Positions 44,501 to 55,000 of a stretch of 64,000 bases of DNA are shown in pieces (positions within the stretch are counted from its first letter, which is position 1; the number at the start of each line of letters is the position of its first letter). Source of the stretch: Eustoma russellianum (taxonomy: Eukaryota; Streptophyta; Magnoliopsida; Gentianales; Gentianaceae); the NCBI GenBank assembly GCA_036186865.1, contig AP025041.1:671968-735967 (forward strand), in the 5' to 3' direction. Under the pieces are notes generated by a model. It saw only the letters and a list, made by a program, of their open reading frames with translations. It was not told the DNA's origin and did not search any database. The position numbers were made by a program, and so were the translations under genes.

Positions 44501-46788
44501 CCATATATCAACATGTATTACCTCAAAAACAAACGTACTTCCTGAGCTTCTTAAAGGAAATGGATTCCTTCTTTGTTTTGCTAAAGGACACACTGGACAA
44601 ATAAAACTACAATCTGAAGAACAAACATCAGGGGCTATCTTATCTAGTACTTCAAGAACTCTGGTTGAGGGATGACCGAGCCTATAATGCCATAGTGCTG
44701 AAGTCTCTCTTGTCTTGACACTTGTATCAACTGAACATGAAATAGGGTATGTATGATTTGATAATGATGTGGTCTCTAGAATGTATAATCCATTGACAGA
44801 TTTAGCTGAACCAATCTTCATCCGACATTTCTTGTCCTGAATGATGCAACCATCCAATGAAAAAACAACATCACAATCAACATCCTTTAACAATTTACTC
44901 AATGATATCAGGTTGTAGGAGAAAGACGGGACATGCAGGACATTGTACAAGGTCAATGTGGGGCTTATGTTTACAGTTCCTATATGGACAACAGAGGCTG
45001 TGGTTTGGTTTGGCATTTTTACTGAAAGGTCAGAAACAGGTTTGTAAGAAGAAAATTGAACTAAAGAGCATGATATATGATGACTTGCTCCTGAGTCTAA
45101 TAACCATTTAATGATACCTGATGTCTTACCATGATCAAACACATTTGCGTCCACGCCTGAGAAGTTGGGCCTCAGAATCTGAACTTGATGAACTTGTGGT
45201 TGCACTTCCCTACTGCTCCCTTGTATCTCCTTGATCTGATTATGCTGAAGCATCTTCATCAAATGATGGTATTGATCCTGAGTTATCATCTTTTGGTTCA
45301 GATTCGACTCATCAACCTGATTCACATGTTCCTTTCCTGCATAAGACTCGTCAGTGACAGCAACCTGATTCACAATCGGATTTCCCCTTCCCTTACCTTT
45401 AAAACCTGGCGGATATCCGTGTTTTTTATAACATTTTGCCTTCACATGTCCAAACCACCCACAATGAGAGCATTGAGGTCTATTCTGCTGATCTCCTTTT
45501 TTAGCTCCTTTATTAAAATTTCCTGCAACCTTCTGATTCTCGAAATTTTTGTTGGGGTTGAAACTTACAGCCATAACCTGTTGTTCCTCATTAACAGTAT
45601 GATTAGCATATTTTGATTGTCTTTCATGTTTTAATACCATCCCAAACGCCTTTTTCACAGTTGGCATGGGACTTAGCATTAAGATCTGGGATCTAACGTG
45701 AGCATAGTCATCATTTAAACCTTTCAAAAATCTAATGACATAGTCTTCCTCAACATATGTCCTAGTTCTTTCTAAAGCTCCACAATTACACTTAGGATTA
45801 CATGAACAACTCGGTAAGGGTCTCAAGACAATTAACTCATCCCATAGTATTTTAAGATTGGTAAAATATTCTGTTATACTAGAATTACCTTGCTTGATAG
45901 AGTGAATTTCTTCAACCAGATCCGACAGTCTAAAAGGATCTGCATCAGAGAACCTCTCCTTCAGATCATCCCACACCTCCTTTGCCGTATCCATCCATAA
46001 CACACTTTGAGATATGGTAGGCTTTACAGAATTCAGTAGCCATGCCAACACCATGTTATTACACTGAATCCACGCTGCACTCTTAGGATCATTTTGAGGT
46101 GGAACTTGAAGTGTTCCATCAATAAATCCGAGCTTGTTTTTCGATAATAATGCCATCTTCATGGCTCTTGACCATGGATGGTAATTGTTTCCACTAAACA
46201 CGGGCTGAACGAGGACAAGTGATGGATTCTCATTAGGATGCAGATAATACGGGCTTGATGGAGTAATTTCACTGGTGTTTGAGGATGTTGCCATTTCGAA
46301 TTTGAGAAGAGAACTGAGATGTTGCGGAAATTAGTCTCTGATACCATGTAAATTAACAAACAAACGATGGAAAAACCAGCTTGAAGAAGTTGAATGCTGC
46401 AACCTCAAGCTTGATGAGCAATGCGAAAAATGAAAAAAATGCTGCAAACGAAGAAAGAGAAAATGCTGTGCGTAACAAACTTCTGCACAGTGAACTTTTG
46501 GGAGAATTTTTCATATCTTCATTGATCATTGCGTCTGCCAATATATACACAAAATCTTTCCTCTAGCCCAAGTAAACTAAACTATAGTTCTAACTACCTA
46601 ACTATGGTACAAAAAGAATTAACTACAGTATAAAAATATCTACAAAGTGATCTTCCTATTGTATCCTTTCCTTTTCCCGCCATTTATCTTTCTGCACACA
46701 CGCACTCTTTAGCTGCTCATGCTTGTTTCTCTGTCTTCGCATTTCCAAACTCCTTTGCTTTTCTTGCTGAATCACGTCTTCATTAACA
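41528..46788 (-). mobile_element. Intact Copia (Ty1) LTR retrotransposon, very young
   Basis: LTRs of 442 bp at 41528-41969 and 46347-46788 with TG...CA ends and one difference by eye (g/c at 41579/46398). Perfect 5-bp target duplication GAAAA at 41523-41527 and 46789-46793. The element lies on the minus strand: the primer-binding site (reverse of TCTGATACCA) abuts the right LTR, and the polypurine tract (GGGGGGG on the minus strand) abuts the left one. One uninterrupted polyprotein frame fills the interior. All hallmarks of an autonomous, recently active element are present. Confidence 0.97.
41837..46294 (-). CDS. Copia Gag-Pol polyprotein, intact, 1,485 residues
   Basis: Domains in order: Gag (about 15-230), zinc knuckle CSHCGWFGHVKAKC (275-288, CX2CX4HX4C), aspartic protease WLLDSGASHH (397-406), pre-integrase LWHYRLGHPS (534-543), integrase with catalytic D596 (HVDIWGPY), D659 (QSDNGGEF) and E692 (NGLVERKH), reverse transcriptase with YVDDIILA, and RNase H with FTDSDWAG, SSAEAEYRSM and CDNRSAIHI. 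The gene order protease-integrase-RT-RNase H defines Copia. All catalytic motifs are present and there is no stop or frameshift. It most resembles RE1/RE2-type plant Copia proteins. Unusually the frame does not stop before the polypurine tract but reads through it and 133 bp into the 3' LTR, adding about 44 basic residues. Confidence 0.96.
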   Translation of the reverse strand: MATSSNTSEITPSSPYYLHPNENPSLVLVQPVFSGNNYHPWSRAMKMALLSKNKLGFIDGTLQVPPQNDPKSAAWIQCNNMVLAWLLNSVKPTISQSVLWMDTAKEVWDDLKERFSDADPFRLSDLVEEIHSIKQGNSSITEYFTNLKILWDELIVLRPLPSCSCNPKCNCGALERTRTYVEEDYVIRFLKGLNDDYAHVRSQILMLSPMPTVKKAFGMVLKHERQSKYANHTVNEEQQVMAVSFNPNKNFENQKVAGNFNKGAKKGDQQNRPQCSHCGWFGHVKAKCYKKHGYPPGFKGKGRGNPIVNQVAVTDESYAGKEHVNQVDESNLNQKMITQDQYHHLMKMLQHNQIKEIQGSSREVQPQVHQVQILRPNFSGVDANVFDHGKTSGIIKWLLDSGASHHISCSLVQFSSYKPVSDLSVKMPNQTTASVVHIGTVNISPTLTLYNVLHVPSFSYNLISLSKLLKDVDCDVVFSLDGCIIQDKKCRMKIGSAKSVNGLYILETTSLSNHTYPISCSVDTSVKTRETSALWHYRLGHPSTRVLEVLDKIAPDVCSSDCSFICPVCPLAKQRRNPFPLRSSGSTFVFEVIHVDIWGPYKVSTIYGHQYFLTVVDGFSRYCWIYLMKNKSEASHLLMSFVQMVDTQFNVKVKQVQSDNGGEFKLSEFYQKRGIIHRTSCVDTPQQNGLVERKHQHILNLARALRIQAGLPLKYWGYCVLHSVYLINRLPTPVLGNRTPFELLHGKVPDYSHLKVFGSMVYVCTPSHNRGKFENRSSECVFLGYPTATKGYIMLDHKSGKIMVSRDVQFQESQFPFQHKSIPTTDQNEIHLPVPFSDLALPNFPSQTESQMTTNTSAEHTQEELTEHSDSSSLILPRRSTRTKRPPSHLDQYQCNQLFHPIEHCMTYDNCASKFKAFNASIDAYYEPNTFAEAIEYREWIEAMKEEIKALEQNQTWDVVKLPASKQPIGCKWVYKLKIRADGSVERCKARLVAKGFTQQEGIDYHETFSPVAKLTTVRTLLALAAAKGWILHQLDINNAFLHGELDEEIYMKLPPGFESTEENMVCKLKKSLYGLKQASRQWNEKLTKALLSRGFKRSYHDYSLFTYQKDGTLLYLLVYVDDIILASNDASVISWIKEYLHSMFSIKDIGVLRYFLGLEVARSKKGVALSQRKYTMDLLKTYGMTACKPSKSPMSVGTKLANGDSELLTDNTFYRRLIGKLIYLTITRPDISFATQQLSQYLEAPTVKHLQAAYRVLKYLKASPGQGLFFPSKNDLDLKIFTDSDWAGCQDTRRSISGFCVFLGDSLISWKSKKQSTVSRSSAEAEYRSMALGACEVQWLTYLLMDLGIEQKKSIEIYCDNRSAIHISENPVFHERTKHIELDCHFIREKVQSGLLKPVAVSTASQLADIFTKPLDVRRFQKLLEAFNVINIFQMASLRGGVNEDVIQQEKQRSLEMRRQRNKHEQLKSACVQKDKWREKERIQ

Positions 46789-46793
46789 GAAAA

Positions 46794-47305
46794 GGCTCTG
46801 GAACTATCAGAATGTCTTTGGTATAGAGGAATGACTTCTCTTCCTCTGGTTCAGTACTTATAACAAAATCTTATTTGCTAGTTTTGTTTTTGATTTATGC
46901 TCACCGTTACTTATTTGTTCCAATAAGCTTTGTTGAATGTGTGCGGAAGAATCGAACTTTTATGACGTAACCATTTTACGACGTATGCAGGTTTACTGCA
47001 CGTATGCACTACACTGTTTCTGGTTTTTTTTCCCCCTTCTCCCCCCCCCCCCCCCCATTTTCACTCCTTCTGACCGTGGTTTATTCTATATATTTTTAAC
47101 GATGTATCAATTATTTGTTTGATGTACTTATCATGTATTTACACTATACATATATATAGACACACACACAGATCTCGACAGAAGCCATTCAAATGCCATA
47201 CCAAATGAACCTTCCAACAGATAATTGGGGGGGGGGGGAGGGGGTTATAATTTCTTTCCCTGGTGGTTTAGGTTGGATAACGTCACCTCTGGATTATAAC
47301 ATTAC
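46794..47305. other. Intergenic with C and G homopolymer runs
   Basis: No gene. A C run of about 16 at 47041-47056 and a G-rich run at 47227-47244 (GGGGGGGGGGGAGGGGG). A short CA repeat lies at 47161-47170. Confidence 0.6.
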
Positions 47306-47507
47306 CCATTGTCTTAAAAGATCTCGTCTATGACAGAGTATGAAAAGATCGGATATACACAACTACAGTCATATGTTAGAAACACACAGAAGTAGTTTCC
47401 TAACGACCCATAATGAAAATTAAGTCAAGTTGTGTCGATCAACTGTCATTTTACAATATAAGAAGCACATCCAATTTCGCAAGTCATTTTGTTTTATTAT
47501 ATCATAT
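47306..47507 (-). mobile_element. SINE copy 3
   Basis: Shares with copy 1 the plus-strand blocks GAAACACACAGAAG, GTGTCGATCAACTG, CAATATAAGAAGC and TCATTTTG(C/T)TTTATTA. More diverged in its 3' third, where the GCGTACATCC block is no longer clean. Confidence 0.6.
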
Positions 47508-47852
47508 ATCAAAGTCAAAATTGACTATATTAGAAATAGAAAATCACCTCTAGATTATAACAAGAATACAATTTTGAATATGAAGTCAAGACCGATATTT
47601 GACGCTTAGGAACTCATTTATTAATGCCATCATCGCTCCAACGCGTGCGCAAAACTTGGCACTTTTTGAGCATAGTCTAATATACATGCCACAACTTCAC
47701 AACATAAAACACCAGAACCATTCATAAAATTACATTAGCAATATTAACGCGGATCCAATGTCAGCCTTGTAGGTGCCATAATACCTCTATGTCCTAAATA
47801 TTTTTTTAGAAAACGTAAACAGTCTAGAAATGACCATGTTGAATCTTCTCCT

Positions 47853-47893
<41 letters not shown>

Positions 47894-49047
47894 GGGGCTG
47901 TGTGTGTGGAGGAGGCGGCGGAGAAAATGGCCTTTTAGAAACTTAATGCCAGTGTAATCACTATCAGTGATAAAAATATCAATTAAAAACCCCAAATCGA
48001 ATTTTGACTATGGCAGAGTGCTTGTGAAAGAGCAGTGATTACTAGAAGATCTGGAACCCTATAAACTTTCCCCTTACCAAGCAGGTAATCTTCCAATAGA
48101 CCCAAACTGCCATTCTGAATTAAGGAACAAAGACCAACGTGCCCCAAGTGGTACCAGACACAATATCCCAAGTCTCTGTTTTGTCTCTAAGGCTTGCATT
48201 TGTTCCTCTTTAGGAACCACCCGCCAGGGTTCATGGATGGGTTCAGAAATAGAAACGCCGACACAAAAGGTGTTGGATGGTGATTCATCCTTCGTGTCAC
48301 TGCATTTTGTTACATGTCAGCACAAAGGCTTTGGTGAACAATGCCATGACAATTAATGAACTATTAGAATGGAGAGCAAGAACACTCGTATGCTTTTGCT
48401 ACATGTTGTCAGTAAAAAGTCTTTGGTGAACAACGCCATGACAATTAATGAACTATAAGAATGGAGCGAAGCACACTGATATGCGTTGTTGCTGCAGACA
48501 TGGAAAGTATCAGAATGCAAATTCAATCAGGCAAGTCCCGTAAGTGTAATCATCCACATATTGACCCGCATAAGTTGACATCTAAGGGAAAGAACAAATT
48601 AGACTTATGAAGGGTTGTCATGATGAAATTTCAGCTTTAAATGCAAAAGGAAAAAAAAAAGAATGAAGAGACGTATGAAGACTTATTGGGTCACACACAC
48701 AAGTAGACAGGCACCTTGCACACAAACAGTCCTGCGCCAACACAAATTCCCCTGGAAATCGACATTCCATTGTTTCATCTTTAATTGATCATCTAAAGAA
48801 ACCTGTTTCTATCTATTAAGAAAACATTGATGAGCCTATCCAAAGAACAGAGCAAGAGACAAATCCTGCCTCTTATGATTCTTTTTTCTTGAAGAAAAAG
48901 AGAGAGAATCCAAATGGCGTGAATATGATGCTTCTTATCATAGAAAGAGGGAAAGAAGAAATAGTGCCATGTCAAAGCCAAAGCAAAAGAAGTACCTCCA
49001 GCTCACCACCTGAACACGGCTGGTTACGATCATATTCCATTAGCTCT
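47508..49047 (-). other. 3' flank and presumed 3' untranslated region of the kinase gene
   Basis: No coding exon recognised. Contains a long T run joined to about 29 G (47852-47891) and a tandem duplication of about 89 bp (48311-48485) around CAATTAATGAACTAT. The transcript end is not definable by eye. Confidence 0.45.
48311..48485. repeat. Two-copy tandem repeat, about 89 bp
   Basis: Units start near 48311 and 48400 and share CTTTGGTGAACAA(T/C)GCCATGAC, AATTAATGAACTAT and AAGAATGGAG. Located just downstream of the kinase stop codon. Confidence 0.8.
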
Positions 49048-52000
49048 TTACGCTTGCCCTGCTTGATAGGGTTGTGAAAAATAAGGATGCTGCAAAGCAT
49101 CATCAACAGTTAACCGATCCTCCTGTATATCGATTGGGTTAAAAAGCATTGAGCTGAAAACGTAAGAATTGGCAAATAAGAGAAAACTAATACTAATAAA
49201 TTGGTCTAAGGATTTCCCAAGTATCTGCTTCAATCAACCCTAGGGAAGCGCAAATATTGAAAACCATGAATCCTCCTTCAATGGTTTTAGAGAGTAAACT
49301 TACAGGATCCCATCGCAATAGCTCGCGCACTAATCGCAATGCCCATATGTTGGGAAAACTGTGGAATTGAATGCAAAAAATTAATCCTCCTTCAAAAAAA
49401 AAAAAAAAGAAGAACTTCGTGGGACCAACTAACAAATATCTACTTTTTGACGAATTTATCTTCTAACGCCAAAAAATATAAACTGGCAACTTACCCTATC
49501 TTAAGAGGATCCCTATTCTTGATTTGATTGGAAAAGTACTCTTCAGAACATGTCCAAGGAACTGGAGCAAATGAACCCTGAAACCAAGAAAGAAGGTGAC
49601 GATTTGCTTCTCCTTATTTTCTTTATCCATATAATTTTAAGCTTAACAATTTTAAAGAAGGTAGATCATCGCCAACTCTTGAGACCAGAAAAATCAATAA
49701 TATTGCAAAGCAACTGTTTTGAGTAGTACAAAATATGACAAAATAGATGTTCATCTGTCCATTTGAAGAAGGTAGGTTATCACCAATTCTGAGACCAGAA
49801 CACTATCACGTTAACAAGTGTTTCAAGTAGTAGAAAGTTTAACAAATTAGTTTTTCATGTGTCCTTTATGTTGTTAGGATGAAGGAACACGTCTGAGCCA
49901 TCTTTAACCAATAACACCCTCTCCAGCCTTCCCACATCTATAATTTTGGACACAAGAAACGTGACTCAGATTATTCTGTGAAACCTATTCGCCTTTTTTT
50001 AGAAGTTGAAGTTCGTTCCGGAAAGTAGTCACCGATTTTAAAGGAAAGATAGGAAATATTTTTTTTTTGTAGGTATAATATCATAGATAAGCCAAAATGA
50101 CAAAATTATAAGGAAATTCCTTAAAATAGCAACATGAAGCTTGTCTATCATAAAATATAGATGGATTATACCAAATTATCCAAAAACTAATGCTAACCTT
50201 TATAGATGGCTTATACCAAATTATCCAAAAACTAATGTTAACCTTTACAAAAAGTCTCAAGCATGTACAAAATATGCAAAATACTAAGCTGACAACATTG
50301 AATCTACAGCAAACCCTTCCCCCATAAGTTAAATGTGCTGAGCCTATCCACTAGAACACTGGAGGAGCATAACCACAAGGAAGATAAATAGCTCGAAGAC
50401 AACCCAGCAACAGCGTGGGTGAAAGAGGGGAGGAGGTGACAGATGGTTCTGTGTGTATCATGGACACCCACAATGAGTAGAAATATTAGAAATGCTCACA
50501 GATGAAATTAATGACAGTAGCATACAGTCTTTAGAGATGTCTACGAGAACCTGGTTTTTAAGAACTTTGCAGGAAACGCCTACGTTGAGTGAGTTCCCAG
50601 TAGAACTTCGTGAATTTGTAATTACTCCAAGAGTCCACCGTATAGGATATGTTTTGCAACACGTCTCTAAGGACTGTGTCATGATCTTTGGCCATTTGAT
50701 GATAGGACTCTATTATTTCTTTCTCTTCATAGATGGTACACTATATCTGAGAATCCAAGGTGGACAAGATGCTTCTGAAATTCTGATAATGTTTGCTTGA
50801 GTTGAGCGAGTTGATGATGGTCTGCGTGATATGTCCTATCTTTGCATTTCATTTGTTTAAGTACTGCTCCCCGTACTTTAGCTTAATATTGGCACTAACA
50901 AAATAGGCGTCTATATTTCTCCTCAAACTTGCAACATAAAAGACAAAAATTAGATTGTATCAATCCCTAATGTAGAAGTTTATCTAGCGTAACCATTCTC
51001 ATCCAACATGCAAGCTACAAAATGATTGCATAGCATGAAAGAGAGTGTTTGCTCCAAACAATGTTATTCCAATCTATCAGAGGTAGTGTAGGCTGAAGAG
51101 CCTTTGTGACTTGTTTAACAGTAAATCTGAAGCTTGGTTTCCAAATCCAACAATCCTCTTCTTGTTAGAAGCTTAAGTTGTTGCAGGCTAAGCTAAATTG
51201 CATCGCTTAGTCGTCTCACCTCTGTCACAAGGTAATTTATAGGTTCTTCCTTCCAATGCTACTAAGACCATTGCATCAATCCCTAATGAGAAGTTTTCTA
51301 CTCGATTCAAGGTAGACAGTGCTTAGCACCTTCCAGGGGTGCTAGGGATCATGACAAAAGGACGTAGTAAGCCCATTACCAAATTTCTTTTCCACACAAT
51401 TAACAAATTTATCCCATACTCTAAGCAACTTTTTCCACAACCAAAAGTCAGAGGGTCATGGTTTGGCCTCCCATAAAGATTTTCCTTTTAGTATTACCTG
51501 TATGAGTCAATTTCACCCATAAGCCTTCCTTGTGCTCACAACTGTTCCAAATACTTTTCATCATGGAAGCATTATTAACCAGGCAAGTCATTAATGTCTA
51601 ATCTCCCCTATCCTTAGGCTGACAAATAGTAGACCACTACCTTTTCTTTACTAGCTTCCCCTACAGGAAAGACTTGATAATTTTTTCCACTTCTATATTC
51701 ATTCTCTTAGGCAGGAAATATAAGGTTGTACAAAACCTACAGATAGCCATGAGAAATGAGTTTATTCATTGCAGGTTTCCCCTATATAGAAATTTTTTGT
51801 TATCCAGCTTTGAACCTTGTTTGTTAATCAGTCCAAAAGTATTCCACAATCAAAATAAGAAAGTTTACCAGTAACAAAAGGGACACCTAAGTACTTAATG
51901 GGAAGACCATAAAGGCATTTCCTAATATGCTAGCTATAGACTCCCTCACTGAGAGCTTATGCCAGAGGTAAAAATCTCACATTTTAACAGGTTTTACCGT

Positions 52001-55000
52001 AAACCTGAAAGAGACCGGAAGTCATCCAATGTTTCCTTGATTGCCCTAATGGATTGAGAGTGTGCTAGAGCTAGAAACGAGTCGAATATTGAGTTTTCTA
52101 GTTTGGATTCATTTTGGTAAGCCAACAACTTGACTCGGCTCGTCGAGTTTTAAAATTTGTTTGAATTTGACTCGAAAATGCTTTAACTTTTTAACGGGCC
52201 AAACAGTTCACGAATAATTCAACTCCTTTTAGTAAACGAATCTAATTATGTGTTCGAATTTGGCTCATTGAACTAAAATTAATGAACAAACTCGAATCGA
52301 ATACGAACCAAACTGTTCGCGAACAGTTCCGTTCGTTGCACACACCGTGTTTGCCTTTGATAGGATAAAAAGGTCGTCAACAAAGGCAAGGGATGAAAGG
52401 ATTAAATGTTCACACTTAGGATGGTAGCGGAAGCTAGAGTTGAATATTTTTATCTTCAGTATTTGGATGGATCCCTCTATAATAAGAATAAACAAGCTTC
52501 GCAAGAGACAATTCTCTTGCCTAAGTCCTCTAGAAAATCTGAAATTGCCATTTAAGGCACTATTCATGTTTATAGAGAAAGATGCAGCGGATATACATAT
52601 GCGAATGCAATTTAAGTACTGCTGGGGCAAGTTCATTCTTTGTAGGATCATCATCAAGTATGGCCAACTAACTGTATCAAAGGCCTTCATAATGTTTATG
52701 TTAATGGCACAACACTTAGGCCCTCCTCTCTTTTTATAGTTTTTTACCAGTTCATGCACAAAGAGTAAATTATTTTGTATAGTTCTGTCCTTCACAAACG
52801 CGGATTGGTTTTCATCTACCAAATTTAAAACAGTGGCTTTAATATTTTTGCTAGGATCTTGGAGATAACTTTATAGGTCACGTTACAACATGAAATGGAT
52901 CTGAGTTGTTTGATGTCATTTGGATTATCTGCCTTAGGAATCAAGGGGATGAATGTGGTGTTTATAGGCCAATACATGATGTTCCTAACAAAAGAAGAAT
53001 TCTATTACCTGAATAAATTCCTCATCCATTAATGACCAATTTTCTTTGAAAAAAATCCGAGAAAAAACCATCTAAGTCAGGTGCACTACTTGATTTCAAA
53101 TAGAATAAAGCCTGTTTTATTTTGTTCCTGGAGATGAGCTGGGCCAGGGAGAGAAAACTAAGGTAGATTCTCTAGCACTTTTCTCCTCTTCCTCGAGTTG
53201 GATATTGTAGGCATCTTTTACTAATTCAGCTTGGACAAGCTCTTATTTGATTCTGGTGAGCTCCACTCTACCAATAATATTATTAAATTTATCTTTATTT
53301 AGTTTCCTAAGCGGCTCCTTCAGTCTTCTAAGTTTCTACACCAAACAAAACATGGGTTTACCACCTTAAAAATCATTCCAACTCTTCCCTACGTATCCAA
53401 ACCTTCATGAACTTAAAGGGTTTAAGTCCAAACTTTAAGCTACTGTGAACGGTAAGGATACCCGATGATGGTCAGAAGAAATAGAACCCTTATTGTCTAA
53501 TTGAAAGTAGGAAAATAGGTTCTTCCACTTCTCATAGCAGAACTTATGCTCTATCTTGGTATACACTCTTTGATCCTCGTATCTATTGTTAGACTAAATG
53601 TATTCAAAGCCTCCAGAGAGTATGTTAACCATATCAAAGTTGCAAACCCATTCTGTAAATTCCTTATGAGCATCATCTACCTTTTTCCTCCTTGTGTTCC
53701 CATATGTATCTAGGAGATGTTAAAATCCCCTATGATTGACTAAGGATATGAGCCATAGAGCTGATTTTGGTGTCTAAGTTCTCTCCATAATTCTCTTCTA
53801 TTACACCTCTCATTATAGCCACACACTACCGTTAGAATAAACTCTTCATATTTAGAGGAGATTAGCGTAACTCTACAAGTGATGGGTTAGTAAGAGCAGG
53901 GGAGGAGTCTCCGTTCCAAGATGTTTGGGTTCCATGGCACCCAAAACTAGATACTGTGTTAGGGAGGGTGTTACATACAACCTCCGAATAACTTAGTACC
54001 CTTCTAGAGAGGACAGTAAAACTCCTTTGTCTTACTTTGACTTCCACGAAACCTAAATCCAATGTTCTTAGTTCTTATAAACTATTTTCCATCCTATTGT
54101 CTAAGAAGAAAATTGCATCCTCTTACATTCCAATAAGCTAACTTGGTCATCTCTTTTATTTAGATCCTCTCGGTCTACCCCTACTTGCACCCCTATTAAG
54201 CTGCCTAGTAATAGTGGACCCCTTCGCTCAATTACTTGAGAATCATTACCTACCGAAGAGGTGGTCTCAGTTTCAGTGTCAGATGATGTATAATTCTTCT
54301 GCTACGACACCCCTTACAGTACTTTTGGTCATTCCTAAAGATATCCCCATTCTTATCCCCTTCCTCGACACTAAGAGCTATTGATCCTTCTTCAGGGTTA
54401 AGTTGTGTGGCCCCCTGGTCTGTCACATTAAAGGCTTGGTGGTCTTCCTAGGGTGATCATTATATTTATCTTTAACCTTGGCCTTAGACAATGTCTTATC
54501 AAGGACCTGTCCTAGTGCGGCTAAGCTATCCAAGGATTCGTCTTCAGATTGCTGATGTCAATCTTCAGCAACATCTGAGGCAGGAGGGAAACTGTAACTC
54601 TTGTTCTCACCACTGTCTCCTCAAACCATCCTTGTGATCCCATTCCGAGGTATCAGACTGGAAAGCATCTTCATTGCTGATACCTGCAGAAGGCACAACA
54701 ATATCAGAATTAACACCATAATTTTCCACGAGTATGAACAAATATCACCTTGTTAGCATGTTCTTTGTTCGTCTTAGCCTATTTTTCTTTGTGGATCTTT
54801 TTCTGTTTGCTCTTTGCAAGGGGCGATTGGGCCTTTACTTAGGGTAAAGTTCTCCTGCTGATCTTTATCATACTGTTCCTCGTCAACTTCATCAGGTTGT
54901 GGAGAACCTCTCTTCCTTCCCCTTCCAGGGAAGCATACTTATTAGAATGATTTGCATCGCAGAAGATATGGAAGCTGCCACCTTATCACCTCCCTCCTTC

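Noticed and set aside
43394..45616. Plus-strand frames inside the Copia element
   Set aside because: Antisense shadows of the intact polyprotein.
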